Part shown: one piece after another, positions 24,684 through 37,738 of the stretch
Numbering within the stretch: the stretch's first letter is position 1
Layout of the letters: each line of letters opens with the position of its first letter
Assembly: GCA_963772555.1 (NCBI GenBank)
Contig: CAVYXQ010000019.1
Location: 78,888 to 142,887 of the forward strand
Direction: 5' to 3'
Source of the DNA: Roseiarcus sp963772555
GTDB lineage: Bacteria; Pseudomonadota; Alphaproteobacteria; Rhizobiales; Beijerinckiaceae
Length of the DNA stretch: 64,000 bases
Notes under the pieces: generated by a model
The model's input: only the letters and a program-made list of their open reading frames with translations
The model's database searches: none
Told to the model about the DNA's origin: nothing
Position numbers and translations under genes: made by a program

Positions 24684-26478
24684 TCACCCTCGCGCCGCCC
24701 CGAACATCGGCGTGTGCGTGGTCTTCAAGGTCTTGCCGTTGCCCAGATACATATGGACGCCGCAAGGCAGGCACGGGTCGAAGCTGCGGACGGCGCGCAT
24801 GATGTCGATGCCCTTGAACTTGTCGGGGCCGTTTTCCTCGAAGATCGGCGTGTTCTGCACGGCGTCCTCGTACGGGCCCGGCGTGCCGTAGATGTCCCGC
24901 GGCGTGCCGTTCCACGGCGTTGGCGGATAGGGGTGGTAATTGGCGATCTTGCCGCCGCGGATGACGAGATGATGCGAGAGCACGCCGCGGACCGCCTCGT
25001 GGAAGCCGCAGCCAATCGCCTCGTCAGGCACCTTGAATTCCGTCCAGGTCCTGGTGCGGCCTGCCTGCACCTCGGCGAACGCCTTCTCGAGGAAATGATA
25101 GGCCGCCGCGGCGGAATAAGCCTGAAAATAGGTGCGGGCGCGATCGCGCTCGATGGCGTTGCTCCACTTCGGGACTTTCCACTCGAATTCCACCTCGGGC
25201 TTGAGCGCGGTCTTCGGCAGATAGATTTTGACGCTGTTGCCGGTCGCCTTGACGTAGCCGATGTCGACCAATCCGGCGAGCGCCGTGGCGAATAGCCGCG
25301 CAAACGCGCCGCCGCCGGTGTCCAGCGCGAGATGGTCGCCCTCGTACAGCCAGCGCGGGCACATCACCCACGAATAATTGCCGTCGAAGTCCCGCTTCTG
25401 CGGGCGCGGAAATCGTCGTCTGATTCCAGGGGTGCTTGCGGTCGACCGGATTTCCGAGCGGATCGTTCCTGACGAACATCTCGGTATTGTCCCAATCCTG
25501 ATAGAAGGAGTGGCCGAGCAGGATGCGGATTTGCAGGTTGATGTCGACCAGATCCGTCGTGACCAGCTTGCCGTCGACGACCACCCCCGGGGTGACGAAC
25601 ATCTTCCGGCCCCAGTTGGTCATGGTTTTGTAGTCGTAGTCGCAATGGTCAGGGTCCTGATAGGAGCCCCAGCATCCGAGCAGGATGCGGCGCTGCCCGA
25701 CCTTTTCGTAGCCCGGCAGTGCCTCATAGAAGAAATCGAACAAATCGTCGTGCAGCGGCACGCATTTCTTCATGAACTCGGCGTAGCGCGCGAGTCGCAC
25801 CATGTACTCGGTGAACAGCTGCACCGATGGGACCGTGCCGACGCCGCCGGGATAGAGCGTCGAAGGATGGACGTGCCGTCCCTCCATCAGACTGAACATC
25901 TCGCGGGTGTAGCGGCTGACCAGAAGCGTCTCGCGATAGAACTCGCCGGAGAACGGATTGAGCGCCGTCATGATATCGGCGATGGTGCGGTAGCCGTGCT
26001 CGGCGGCGTGCGGCGCCGATGTCGTCTGGGCCTTTGCCCAGACGCCCGGGTTGGTCTCCTTCACCATCTGCTCGCAGAAATCGACCCCGACCAGATTGTC
26101 CTGGAATATATTGTGATCGAACATGTACTCGGCGGCTTCGCCGAGATTGATGATCCACTCCGCCAGCGCCGGCGGTCTGATGCCGTAGGCCATGTTCTGC
26201 GCGTAGACCGAACAGGTGGCGTGATTGTCGCCGCAAATGCCGCAAATCCGGCTGGTGATGAAATGGGCGTCGCGCGGATCTTTGCCCTTCATGAAAATGC
26301 TGTAGCCGCGGAAGATCGACGATGTCGCGTGACATTCCGCCACCTCGCGGTTTTCGAAGTCGATCTTGGTGAAAATGCCGAGGCTGCCGACAATACGCGT
26401 GATGGGATCCCAGTTCATCTCGACGAGATTGCGTGCCGTTTTTCGCGCTCGGGGCTCTACCGCAGCAACGTCAGCCAT
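24684..26478 (-). pseudogene. hhyL: Group 1h [NiFe]-hydrogenase large subunit, one-base frameshift
   Basis: The catalytic subunit, about 597 residues if read through the shift. The N-terminal nickel-binding motif RICGICGDNHATCS is at residues 77-90; the C-terminal motif DPCLPCGVHMYLGNG lies about 25 residues before the end. Both match group 1h, which oxidises H2 at trace concentrations in air. The frame from ATG 26478 is correct to KHPWNQTTI, then changes at a run of three A on the plus strand (25410-25412). Deleting one A gives TTIPRPQKRDFDGNYSWVMCPRW and continues correctly to 24684. Either the gene is newly broken or the base is a sequencing error; the otherwise perfect operon favours error or a very recent event. 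Confidence 0.88.
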
Positions 26479-26524
26479 GATTTCTTCCCTGCTTTGGATT
26501 TTACAGCGGGTGCATCTTCTCCGG

Positions 26525-27583
<1,059 letters not shown>

Positions 27584-27723
27584 CGGTATGCTTCCTCCCC
27601 GGTTGGCGGAAAGCGGCCCGACGGGGCAAATCCGCCAGCACGCGTTTGGTTCCACGAATTCTTGAATTTTTACGGGAACCCGGCGCGGCGCTATACAGCC
27701 GAGCTGAGGGGGAAGGTGAAACA

Positions 27724-27921
27724 GTGTTCAAATGGCTGCGCCGGCGACGCGTTGGCGACCATGCGAACCGGCTGCGAAACCGCGCGGCCGGCTCGAGCTG
27801 CCGCCCGACCCCTGATCCGATTGAAGAGCTTGTCCGATTGTGGGGAATCCCGAAGCGAGCGATCCGCGCGCTCGCGCTCATCAAGGCGTCATCGTGGAAT
27901 CTTCCCGAAGGAGCGTCATAA
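27724..27921 (+). CDS. Possible small basic protein, 65 residues
   Basis: A short frame starting GTG at 27724 after GGGGGAAGGTGAAACA, a plausible ribosome binding site. It encodes an arginine-rich start (FKWLRRRRVGDHANRLRNRA) and a helical end (LVRLWGIPKRAIRALALIKA). It runs away from hhyS, sharing the 140-base divergent region. No family recognised; it may be a non-coding frame. Confidence 0.35.
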   Translation: MFKWLRRRRVGDHANRLRNRAAGSSCRPTPDPIEELVRLWGIPKRAIRALALIKASSWNLPEGAS

Positions 27922-28405
27922 GCTGAAAGCGGGGCGATATCAGAATGTCACGGTCGAAAATTGGAGAGCCCAGTCCAGCGCTGCGTCGCCCGGACCGTTC
28001 CGATTTATACAATTATTTCGACAATTGCTCGTCGAAAAACAGAATGTCGTCTACAATCCCGCGATGAGGTCAAGACACTTCCATGGTCGCCATCGTCGCG
28101 CTGGGCGCTGCCTGCGGTTCGACCCACCGCGATCGGTCGATGGGCCGAGGCGCCCTTAAGATTTCCGTGGCCGCGACTCGCTCGCAACCCATTGAAATCG
28201 CTCATTTCTGACGAAGGATTCCAAGAGAATCCAAGAGAATCCAAACAGGCTGGGAGGGCAAAAAGGCGGAAGAATTTGGAGATTCCAAGAGAGTCCAAAC
28301 TCTCGAACGTCACCCGCTTGGCTGCGCCCGCTCAAGCTCCGGTCGCAGTCATGCGTTCGCCCTGGCGCTCGCCAAGTCCCGCTGATCGCAAAACACCTGC
28401 TGGGT
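27922..28405. other. Intergenic region with short direct repeats, no supported gene
   Basis: About 480 bases between the small frame upstream of hhyS and the 3' end of gnd. Apart from the repeats at 28219-28300 described separately, I see no coding signature. Confidence 0.5.
28219..28300. repeat. TCCAAGAGA direct repeats
   Basis: TCCAAGAGA occurs at 28220, 28230 and 28284, each followed by a partial further copy (ATCCAAACAG, GTCCAAAC). The first two copies are exactly ten bases apart, about one helical turn. They lie upstream of the hydrogenase operon by more than 600 bases and just beyond the end of gnd. They could be protein-binding sites or part of a dispersed intergenic element. Confidence 0.5.
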
Positions 28406-29836
28406 TCAGGCGCTGACTTCTTCGCCGTCCTGAGCCCAACGCGTGTGAAAGCTGCCCGGCTTATCGAGCCGGCGATAGGTGTGGGCGCCGAAATAGTCGC
28501 GCAGGCCCTGCAACAGGTTGGCGGGGCCGCGAGCGCGCCTCAGACCGTCAAAATAGGCGAGCGACGAAGAGAAGGCCGGCGTCGGCACGCCCTGCTCGAC
28601 GGCCAGCGCGACAACGCGGCGCCACGCCGGTTCCGCCTGGACGACGGCGTCGCGAAAGTAGCCTTGCAGCACGAGATTATCGATCCCTTCGCCGGTGTCG
28701 TAGGCCTCGCGGATGCGTCTGAGGAAGCGGGCGCGAATGATGCACCCGCCGCGCCAGATCGATGCGATCTCGCCGAATTTCAGACCCCAGTCGAATTGTT
28801 CGGACGCGGCGCTGAGCTGCTCGAACCCCTGAGCGTAGGCGATGATCTTCGAGGCGTAGAGGGCGTCGCGGATCGCCTCGATGTCCGCTGTCCCTGCGTT
28901 GCGCCGACGGATCTCGGGACCGGGGATAAGCTTTTCCGCGGCGGCGCGCTGCGCCCTGCGGGCCGACAACGCGCGCGCGTAGACGGCTTCGGTGATCGAG
29001 GTCAGGGGCACGCCGAGATCGAGCGCCGATTGCGCCGTCCAGCGCCCCGTTCCCTTCTGCTCGGCTTCATCGACGATGGCGTCGACGAGCGGCTGGCCGG
29101 TGGAGTTGCGCTTGCGCAGCACCGCGGCCGTGATCTCGATGAGATAGGAGTTGAGTTCGCCCTTGTTCCACTCCTCAAAAATCCCGGCGATCGAGCCCGC
29201 GTCGAGTCCATAGGCCGACTTGAGGAGATCGTAGGCTTCGGCAATCAGCTGCATGTCGGCATATTCAATGCCGTTGTGGACCATTTTGACGTAGTGGCCG
29301 GAGCCCTCCGGACCGATGAAGACGCAGCAGGGCTCGCCATCGACATGCGCCGCCATTTTTGTGACGATGGGCTCGATCCGCCGGTAGGCCGATTCGTCGC
29401 CGCCCGGCATCATGCTCGGTCCCAGCAGCGCGCCTTCCTCGCCGCCGGAAACGCCCATTCCGAGAAACCGGATCTTCTTCTCCTCGAGGCTTTTCACGCG
29501 CCGGTTGGTGTCGGTGAAGAGCGAATTGCCGCCATCGATGATGATGTCGTCGGCCTCGAGATGCGGCAGCATCTCCTCGATAACGTCATCCACCGGTTTG
29601 CCTGCCTTGACCATGACGAGAAGGGCGCGCGGCCTGGCGAGCGCCGCGGCGAATTCGGCGACGCCTTTTGCGGCGATGAATTGTCCCTCCGCCCCGTGAG
29701 CGGCGACAAGCTCGTCAGTGCGAGCGACGTGACGATTGAAGACCGCGACGCCAAAGCCGTTTCGAGCTGCATTGCGCGCGAGATTGGCGCCCATCGTGGA
29801 GAGTCCGAAGACGCCAAGATCTGCGAGTTGGCTCAT
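28406..29836 (-). CDS. gnd: 6-phosphogluconate dehydrogenase, decarboxylating
   Basis: A 476-residue enzyme of the oxidative pentose phosphate pathway, converting 6-phosphogluconate and NADP+ to ribulose 5-phosphate, CO2 and NADPH. The N-terminal dinucleotide fold is GVFGLSTMGANLARN; the substrate motif GVSGGEEGALLGPSMMPGG is near residue 128, and the catalytic lysine/asparagine region is HYVKMVHNGIEYADMQ near residue 185. Length matches the long, dimeric form. Same strand as rpoD, starting 110 bases after it, probably with its own promoter. Confidence 0.96.
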   Translation of the reverse strand: MSQLADLGVFGLSTMGANLARNAARNGFGVAVFNRHVARTDELVAAHGAEGQFIAAKGVAEFAAALARPRALLVMVKAGKPVDDVIEEMLPHLEADDIIIDGGNSLFTDTNRRVKSLEEKKIRFLGMGVSGGEEGALLGPSMMPGGDESAYRRIEPIVTKMAAHVDGEPCCVFIGPEGSGHYVKMVHNGIEYADMQLIAEAYDLLKSAYGLDAGSIAGIFEEWNKGELNSYLIEITAAVLRKRNSTGQPLVDAIVDEAEQKGTGRWTAQSALDLGVPLTSITEAVYARALSARRAQRAAAEKLIPGPEIRRRNAGTADIEAIRDALYASKIIAYAQGFEQLSAASEQFDWGLKFGEIASIWRGGCIIRARFLRRIREAYDTGEGIDNLVLQGYFRDAVVQAEPAWRRVVALAVEQGVPTPAFSSSLAYFDGLRRARGPANLLQGLRDYFGAHTYRRLDKPGSFHTRWAQDGEEVSA

Positions 29837-29945
29837 GAAACGCTCCTCCCGTTTTTGTCGCGCGGGCGCCCCCCCGAAGTGCGCGGCTGCCGCCCCCGGG
29901 CTGGACGACGACAGCCGGCGAAGACCGGCGATTTGCCGGCGCGGC

Positions 29946-31985
<2,040 letters not shown>

Positions 31986-32167
31986 CGTCGGTCTCCGTCC
32001 CGCAGCCAAGACGCGGGGTTCTTGTTTCATTCGAGCCGCAGCTGACTTCGCCAGGCCCAGTTTCAAAGGCTCAACGAGGCCTGCGGCCCTTGCGGGGGTC
32101 GAAGCCGGCGCCGTATCTCATGAAATGGTTCCCTTAAGCAGGCGTTAACCTCGCTCCGGTGCGCTCT

Positions 32168-34087
32168 TCAAATCGCGAACGAGGACCGGCCGGAGCGTTC
32201 GCCGAACCCCTCAATCGCCGCCTCCGCGTGCGCGAGGTCGGCCAAATGCGCCTTAATATCCAGCAATCGGGCGAAATTCTGCTCGTTTGGCTCGCCAGCC
32301 AGCAACCGCTCCGCGAGTTTCAGTTCCCTATTTAACGCGCCCGCCCGCCGATGCAAGGCTAGGCCCTGTCGCAACACGTGCTCGGCATCCGAGGACGATG
32401 CGTTCGGGCGCATGCACCACCAGTTTGGCATCTTTCCGGCAAGCGCCAGGATGCGGTCGCGCTCCTCCGCGTGGCCCGCGGCTTCGAGCCATCGGGCGAG
32501 AGCCTCGGCAGATTGCAGCGCTTGCGGCGCTGCCGCCATCAGGGCGTCGCGGAAGGCGGCGAGCCTCTTGCCGGCGAATTCGATCGCCGCAAGCTCCTCC
32601 CAGTGGGCTTCAAGGAGCCCGGGATGGCTGATGGCGATGGCCAGGATGACGACCTCGCGCGGCGGCTCGCGCGACCTGCGGCCAAGTTTCCGCTGCACCG
32701 GCAGCGCCGCTTCGGCGAGTCCGACCCGCGGCCCACGCCCCGGGAACGCGCCCCCGCGGCGCTCCGAGGGCGCAAATCCCGCCCCAAACTCGCGCCGCGG
32801 TCCCGCCGGCCGACGATCGGCGAAAAGCTCGAAAAGCCGGCGTTTCGTATCCGCCTGGTAGTGCCGGCGAAGGGTTTCGTCAGCAATGAGGCTCACAGCG
32901 TCCCCGAGACGGCGTTCGAGCGCGGCGCGCTGTTCGGGCGTATCAAAGCTCTGCCCCTCGCATTCGCGCAGAAACAGCATGTCGGCGAATGGCTGGGCCG
33001 CCTTGAGGATGTCGGCGACCGCCGCGGGGCCGCTGGCGCGGATGAGATCGTCCGGGTCCTGGTCTTCCGGAAGAAGCGCGAACCGCAGGCTTTTTCCCGC
33101 GCCGATCAGCGGCAGGGCCGTCTCGATGGCGCGATAGGCCGCCCTCCGCCCGGCGCTGTCGCCGTCGAGGCACAGGATCGGCTCGGCCGCCATGGCCCAC
33201 AGCAGGGCGCATTGATCGGGGGTCAAGGCCGTGCCGAGAGTGGCGACGACGTTGGCGAAACCGGCCTCGCTCATCGCGATCGCGTCGACGTAGCCCTCGA
33301 CGACGATAACCTGACCGCTGTCATGAGCGGCCTTCCGCGCCCGATGGTGGTTGAACAGCAGCGCCCCTTTGTGGAAGAGCGGCGTCTCCGGCGAGTTCAG
33401 ATATTTCGCTTTCGCGCCGGGATCGATCGCCCGGCCGCCGAACGCGACAACCCGGCCGGAGCGGTCATGAATGGGAAACATGATCCGATCGCGGAACCGG
33501 TCGTAAGGGACGGCGATACCGTCGCCATGAATAAGAAGGCCGGCCTCGATCATCCCCTCGACGTCGACGCCCTGAGCGGCCATCGCATCCCGCAGGGCGA
33601 AACGCTCCGGCGATGAGTAGCCCAGCGAAAAGCGCTGCTGCACGGCGGGGCCGAGGCTCCGATCGGAAAGATAGCCGCGCGCCCTCGCCCCAACGGGCGC
33701 ATGCAGGTTGGCCTCGAAGATGCGAGCCGCCATCGCCAGCACGTCGAGGAGCCCCGCACGGTTCTTCTCCTGTTCGGCCTCCGCTCCAGTCTGGCGCGGC
33801 ATCGACACCCCGGCCATCGCCGCGAGACGTTCGACGGCATCGGGGAAGGTCAGGCCCTCGGTCTCGATCAAGAAGGTGAAGATGTCGCCGTGCTTGCCGG
33901 AGGAAAAATCATGAAAGAAGCCCTTCTGATCATTGACGAAGAAGGAGGGGGTTTTCTCGGCGTTGAAGGGCGAGAGTCCCGCCCATTCGCGCCCCTGCTT
34001 GCGCAATTTGACGCGCTTGCCTACGACCTCGGATACGGGCAGCCGGGCCCTGATCTCGTCGAGAAAGGAAGATGGGAACTTCATCAT
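32168..34087 (-). CDS. dnaG: DNA primase DnaG with zinc ligands replaced
   Basis: A 639-residue primase that makes RNA primers for replication. The TOPRIM catalytic core is clear (VIVVEGYVDAIAMSEAG near residue 265, LCLDGDSAGRRAAYRA near residue 310). The N-terminal template-binding domain keeps its fold signature (GREWAGLSPFNAEKTPSFFV), but the four zinc ligands known from Escherichia coli (Cys, His, Cys, Cys) are replaced by Ser39, Asn42, Asp60 and Ser63. I recall the same loss in other Hyphomicrobiales, so it is likely a lineage trait and the protein functional. The C-terminal DnaB-binding part is poorly conserved. Confidence 0.95.
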   Translation of the reverse strand: MMKFPSSFLDEIRARLPVSEVVGKRVKLRKQGREWAGLSPFNAEKTPSFFVNDQKGFFHDFSSGKHGDIFTFLIETEGLTFPDAVERLAAMAGVSMPRQTGAEAEQEKNRAGLLDVLAMAARIFEANLHAPVGARARGYLSDRSLGPAVQQRFSLGYSSPERFALRDAMAAQGVDVEGMIEAGLLIHGDGIAVPYDRFRDRIMFPIHDRSGRVVAFGGRAIDPGAKAKYLNSPETPLFHKGALLFNHHRARKAAHDSGQVIVVEGYVDAIAMSEAGFANVVATLGTALTPDQCALLWAMAAEPILCLDGDSAGRRAAYRAIETALPLIGAGKSLRFALLPEDQDPDDLIRASGPAAVADILKAAQPFADMLFLRECEGQSFDTPEQRAALERRLGDAVSLIADETLRRHYQADTKRRLFELFADRRPAGPRREFGAGFAPSERRGGAFPGRGPRVGLAEAALPVQRKLGRRSREPPREVVILAIAISHPGLLEAHWEELAAIEFAGKRLAAFRDALMAAAPQALQSAEALARWLEAAGHAEERDRILALAGKMPNWWCMRPNASSSDAEHVLRQGLALHRRAGALNRELKLAERLLAGEPNEQNFARLLDIKAHLADLAHAEAAIEGFGERSGRSSFAI

Positions 34088-34170
34088 CGCGAGATTGGCG
34101 CTCCCCGCCGCGTTGGCAAGGAAGCTGCGACGTTATCCCCGCCTTTCCACAAGTCGTTTCGCTGCGGTCA

Positions 34171-37116
34171 TCAAAGCGGCGGCGCGCCCATCAGCTTCCG
34201 CGCGGCGGCGGCGCTTATCGGCTGACCGAACGCCGCCCCTTGTGCGAACTGGCAGCCGAACTGCGCCAGCTCGACCGCGTCCGACTCGGTCTCCGCCCCC
34301 TCGGAAATGACGTCCATGCCGATTTCCTGCGCCATGGCGACGAGCGAGCGCAGGATCGGCGAACGCGCGCCGAACGCGTTGGGCCTGACGAGCGAGGCGT
34401 CGATCCGGATGGCGTCGAAGCGGTACTGCGGCAAATGGCCAAGCGAGGTATAGCCGGCGCCGAAGTGATCGAGCAGGATGGCCGCGCCGATTTCCCGCGT
34501 GCGCTGTAATAGCGCCGCGGCGTACTCGGGGTTCTCCATAATCAGCTTTTCGGCGATCGCAACTTTGAGCGATCCGCGCGGCACGGGGTGGCGGCTCAAC
34601 GCCGTGCGCAGGTCGGTCAGGAGATCGTGGCTCAACATTTGCCGAGAGGTCGCGGCGACGGTGGCGAAAATCGGCGGATTGACTTCGAGCGCTTTCTGCC
34701 ACGCCGCGAGTTCGCGCGTCGCGGTCTCCAATGTATAGGCGCCGATATCGATGATAGCGCCGGTCGACTCCGCGGCCGAGGCAAACTCCTCCGCATCGAG
34801 AACGCCGAGCTTCGGGTGCCGCCATCGGGCAAGCGCCTGAAAGCCCGCGACGGTACGGTCCTCGAGCCGCACCATCGGACGAAACAACACTGCGATCTCG
34901 CCCCGCTCGAGCGCACGGCGCATATCGTTCTCGAGCATCTGCCGATCCGAGCGTTGCGACCGCATCGCCGGAGAGAACGTCTCGACTTGGTCTCCGCCCG
35001 ATTTCTTGGCGTTGGCGAGGCCGAGCTGCGCGTCTGCGAGAAGGTCGCCGCCTTTCAGATGGAGCTTCGGGTCGTAGACCGCGGCGCCGATCGAGACGGT
35101 TAGCGAAATGTCTCTCTCCCCGAAGCTGATCGGCGCCGCCAACCCGGCCCGCAAGGCCTCCATACGCGCCCTGGGGTCCGCGCCCGGATCTTCGAGCACA
35201 ATCGCTCCGAACTGGTCGCCCGACAGCCGCGCAAGCGTATCCCCCGGTTTCAGATCGCGCGACAGGCGCCGCGCCACCGCCAGCAGGGCGGCATCGCCCA
35301 TCGATAGGCCATAAGAATCGTTGACGGACTTGAAATTGTCGATGTCGACCACAAGCACCGTCAGCGCGCTCGCGCCGGCCTTCTGCGCGAGGTAGAGCGC
35401 GCTGGCGAGCCGATCGTAAAAGAGCTCGCGATTGGGCAGGCCCGTCAGATTGTCGTGCACGGCGTCATGAAGCATGCGCTCCTCCGCCGACTTGATTTCG
35501 GTGACGTCCGCCAGCGAGCCGATTACCCGCACGACCTCGCCGTCCGCACTGACCACTGGCCGCGCTTTCAGCACGTACCAGAAATAGTGTCCGTCCGAGC
35601 CGCGCAGACGCAGATCGTGATTGATCCGGCCGGAACGCTGATGCAGAAGCCCGTCGAGCGCCAAAGTATAGCGGTCGCGATCTAGCGGATGCAGCACGTC
35701 GAGCCAGCCGGCCGCAGGTCCTTCGAGCGCGCCGCGCCTCAAGCCCAGCTGGTTTTCGAGAAATTCGCTCCCTGAAATTTCGTCGCTCACGACATTCCAG
35801 TCGAAGATCGCCTCGCCGGAACCCGTCATGGCCAGCGATCGACGCTCGGCGTCGGCGCCGTTATCGGCCCCGCCGCCGGCGCCGGAAAAGGCGAATTGCA
35901 TGACTGTGAAGCCGATCAGCATCACAATCAGCACCAAACCGCCCACAAGACCCGGGGCGGCCAGGTCGTTGGTCAGGTACCCGAGCACAGCGGCGCCCGC
36001 GGCCACGACCCAGACTGCGAGAAGGTACCAGGTCGGAATCAGCATGACCGCGCGTTCTGATCCGCGGGCCGCCAGGCTCAGGATGAGCAGCAGCCCGACC
36101 CCCGCGACCGTCGCGATGGAGATGCGCGCGACCCCGGCCGCCACCGGGGCGTTGAAGACAGAGAGGCCGACGACCGCGGCCATCAAGACGAGCCACGCGA
36201 ACGCAAAATGCATGTAGCGGACGTGCCAGCGACGCAGGTTGAGATAGGCGAAAAGAAAGACGATCAGGGTGGCGGCGATCGACGCCTCGACGCCGGCGCG
36301 CCAGATGCGCTCCGAGGCGTCTTCGAGACCGAACAATTTCCGCCAGAAGCCGAAATCGATGCAGACATAGGCAAAGACCGCCCAGGCCAACGCCGCCGCG
36401 GCGGGAAAAATCATCGCGCCCCGCACCACGAACACGATCGTCAGGAAGAGCGCGAGGAGCCCAGCGATGCCGATCAGAATTCCCTCATAGAGCGTGAGGC
36501 TGGTCGACTTGTCCTTGAACGCGTCTGGCTCCCAAAGGTAGAGCTGGGGGAGCGAAGGGGTCCGTAGTTCCGCGACATAGGTCACGGTGGTCCCGGGATC
36601 GAGGGTCAGACGGAATACGTCGGCGCCGGGGTTGTCTTCGCGTTCCGGCGCTGCGCCCTGACTCGCGGTGATGGTCGTGATTCGCGAGGAGCCGAGATCC
36701 GGCCACACGACGCCCGACCCGACCAGTCTGAAATTCGGCGCGACAATGAGGCGGGTCAGTTGTTCGTCGGAATCATTGGTTAGCGCGAAAACTATCCACG
36801 ACGGTCGCGCGCCCGCTTCGAGCGCGCTCACTTCAATGCGCCGCACGATGCCGTCCGGCCCCGGCGCGGTCGAAACCTGGATGCGGTCGCCCTGGGCGCT
36901 GTAATGTTCAACCGCTTTGGTGAGATCGATGGCGTCGGAGTCGGGCGACACTCTAACGGATTGAACCGCGACCGCCCGGGGGCAGCCGGCGAGAACCAGG
37001 GCGAACAGGATCAGACACTTGGCGATGATCCGCCACAGCGATCGCGAGCGCCCGGGCGCGTCGGGCGAACCAGCGCGACATTTGGCAAAGGATACGTTCA
37101 GGTCGTGAGCGGGCAA
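34171..37116 (-). CDS. 7TM sensor with PAS and degenerate GGDEF and EAL domains
   Basis: About 981 residues if started at TTG 37116; the longer frame overlaps the upstream acetyltransferase, so the start is uncertain. Order: signal-like segment, periplasmic beta domain (about 45-205), seven membrane helices (about 210-412), PAS domain (about 430-545, with FDWNVVSDEISGS), GGDEF domain and EAL domain. The GGDEF site reads LSGDQF and the EAL site reads FQALARW, with DHFGAGYTSLGHL in place of DDFGTGYSSL. Both catalytic sites thus look lost, suggesting a receptor that signals through binding rather than making or degrading cyclic di-GMP. Last of a four-gene operon with the acetyltransferase, M16 peptidase and thrC. 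Confidence 0.85.
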   Translation of the reverse strand: MPAHDLNVSFAKCRAGSPDAPGRSRSLWRIIAKCLILFALVLAGCPRAVAVQSVRVSPDSDAIDLTKAVEHYSAQGDRIQVSTAPGPDGIVRRIEVSALEAGARPSWIVFALTNDSDEQLTRLIVAPNFRLVGSGVVWPDLGSSRITTITASQGAAPEREDNPGADVFRLTLDPGTTVTYVAELRTPSLPQLYLWEPDAFKDKSTSLTLYEGILIGIAGLLALFLTIVFVVRGAMIFPAAAALAWAVFAYVCIDFGFWRKLFGLEDASERIWRAGVEASIAATLIVFLFAYLNLRRWHVRYMHFAFAWLVLMAAVVGLSVFNAPVAAGVARISIATVAGVGLLLILSLAARGSERAVMLIPTWYLLAVWVVAAGAAVLGYLTNDLAAPGLVGGLVLIVMLIGFTVMQFAFSGAGGGADNGADAERRSLAMTGSGEAIFDWNVVSDEISGSEFLENQLGLRRGALEGPAAGWLDVLHPLDRDRYTLALDGLLHQRSGRINHDLRLRGSDGHYFWYVLKARPVVSADGEVVRVIGSLADVTEIKSAEERMLHDAVHDNLTGLPNRELFYDRLASALYLAQKAGASALTVLVVDIDNFKSVNDSYGLSMGDAALLAVARRLSRDLKPGDTLARLSGDQFGAIVLEDPGADPRARMEALRAGLAAPISFGERDISLTVSIGAAVYDPKLHLKGGDLLADAQLGLANAKKSGGDQVETFSPAMRSQRSDRQMLENDMRRALERGEIAVLFRPMVRLEDRTVAGFQALARWRHPKLGVLDAEEFASAAESTGAIIDIGAYTLETATRELAAWQKALEVNPPIFATVAATSRQMLSHDLLTDLRTALSRHPVPRGSLKVAIAEKLIMENPEYAAALLQRTREIGAAILLDHFGAGYTSLGHLPQYRFDAIRIDASLVRPNAFGARSPILRSLVAMAQEIGMDVISEGAETESDAVELAQFGCQFAQGAAFGQPISAAAARKLMGAPPL

Positions 37117-37123
37117 ATCGAGC

Positions 37124-37738
37124 TCAGACCAGTCGCGATGAGGCCGGCGGCGTGCGCTGGTCCCCCTCGACCAGCGCAAAGAGGACATGGTCGCGCCAGG
37201 CGCCGTCGATCTTGAGGTAGCCGCGCGCGAAACCCTCGCGCCGGAAACCGTTGCGCTGCAGGAGAGCGATGGACGGCGCATTGTCGGGAATGCACGCAGC
37301 CTCGATGCGGTGGAGCCTCAGTCGGGAGAAGCCAAACTCGACCGTCGCCGCTACCGCCCGAGTCATGCGTCCCTTGCCCGCATGGCAGGCGCCCATCCAA
37401 TAGCCGAGCGTACCGGTTTGCGAGACGCCGCGCCGAATACCACCGAGCGTGATGCCGCCGAGCAGTTCGTCCGAGGTCTGGTCGAAGATGAACAACGGGT
37501 AGGCTTCGTCCCGCGCCATGTCCTCTTCCTGGCGGCGCAAGCGGCGGCGAAACGCCGCGTTGGTCAGATCGTCGTCCGGCCAGGTCGGCTCCCATGGCTC
37601 GAGAAAGCTGCGGCTCATCGCCCTGAGCCGCGACCACGGAGAGAAGTCTGCCGGCGTCGGCGGGCGCAGATAAAGACCCTCGCCGCGCAGCAGCGGCTCG
37701 GGGGTCAAGGATCGAGTAAGGCCGAACAGCGCCATCAA
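37124..37738 (-). CDS. GNAT family N-acetyltransferase (RimJ/RimL type)
   Basis: A 204-residue GNAT protein: SFLEPWEPTWPDDDLT, then LLGGITLGGIRRGVSQTGTLGYWMG and the acetyl-CoA loop GKGRMTRAVAATVEFGF, with HRIEAACIPDNAPSIALLQRNGFRREG as the typical RimJ/RimL ending. These enzymes acetylate protein N-termini or small amines; the target here is unknown. The ATG at 37738 overlaps the M16 peptidase stop by four bases, and the sensor gene follows within about eight bases, so all are co-transcribed. Confidence 0.9.
   Translation of the reverse strand: MMALFGLTRSLTPEPLLRGEGLYLRPPTPADFSPWSRLRAMSRSFLEPWEPTWPDDDLTNAAFRRRLRRQEEDMARDEAYPLFIFDQTSDELLGGITLGGIRRGVSQTGTLGYWMGACHAGKGRMTRAVAATVEFGFSRLRLHRIEAACIPDNAPSIALLQRNGFRREGFARGYLKIDGAWRDHVLFALVEGDQRTPPASSRLV

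Noticed and set aside
27584..27720. Sigma-54 promoter before hhyS (TGGCGGATTTGC)
   Set aside because: The GG and GC elements are seven rather than ten bases apart, so the spacing is wrong.
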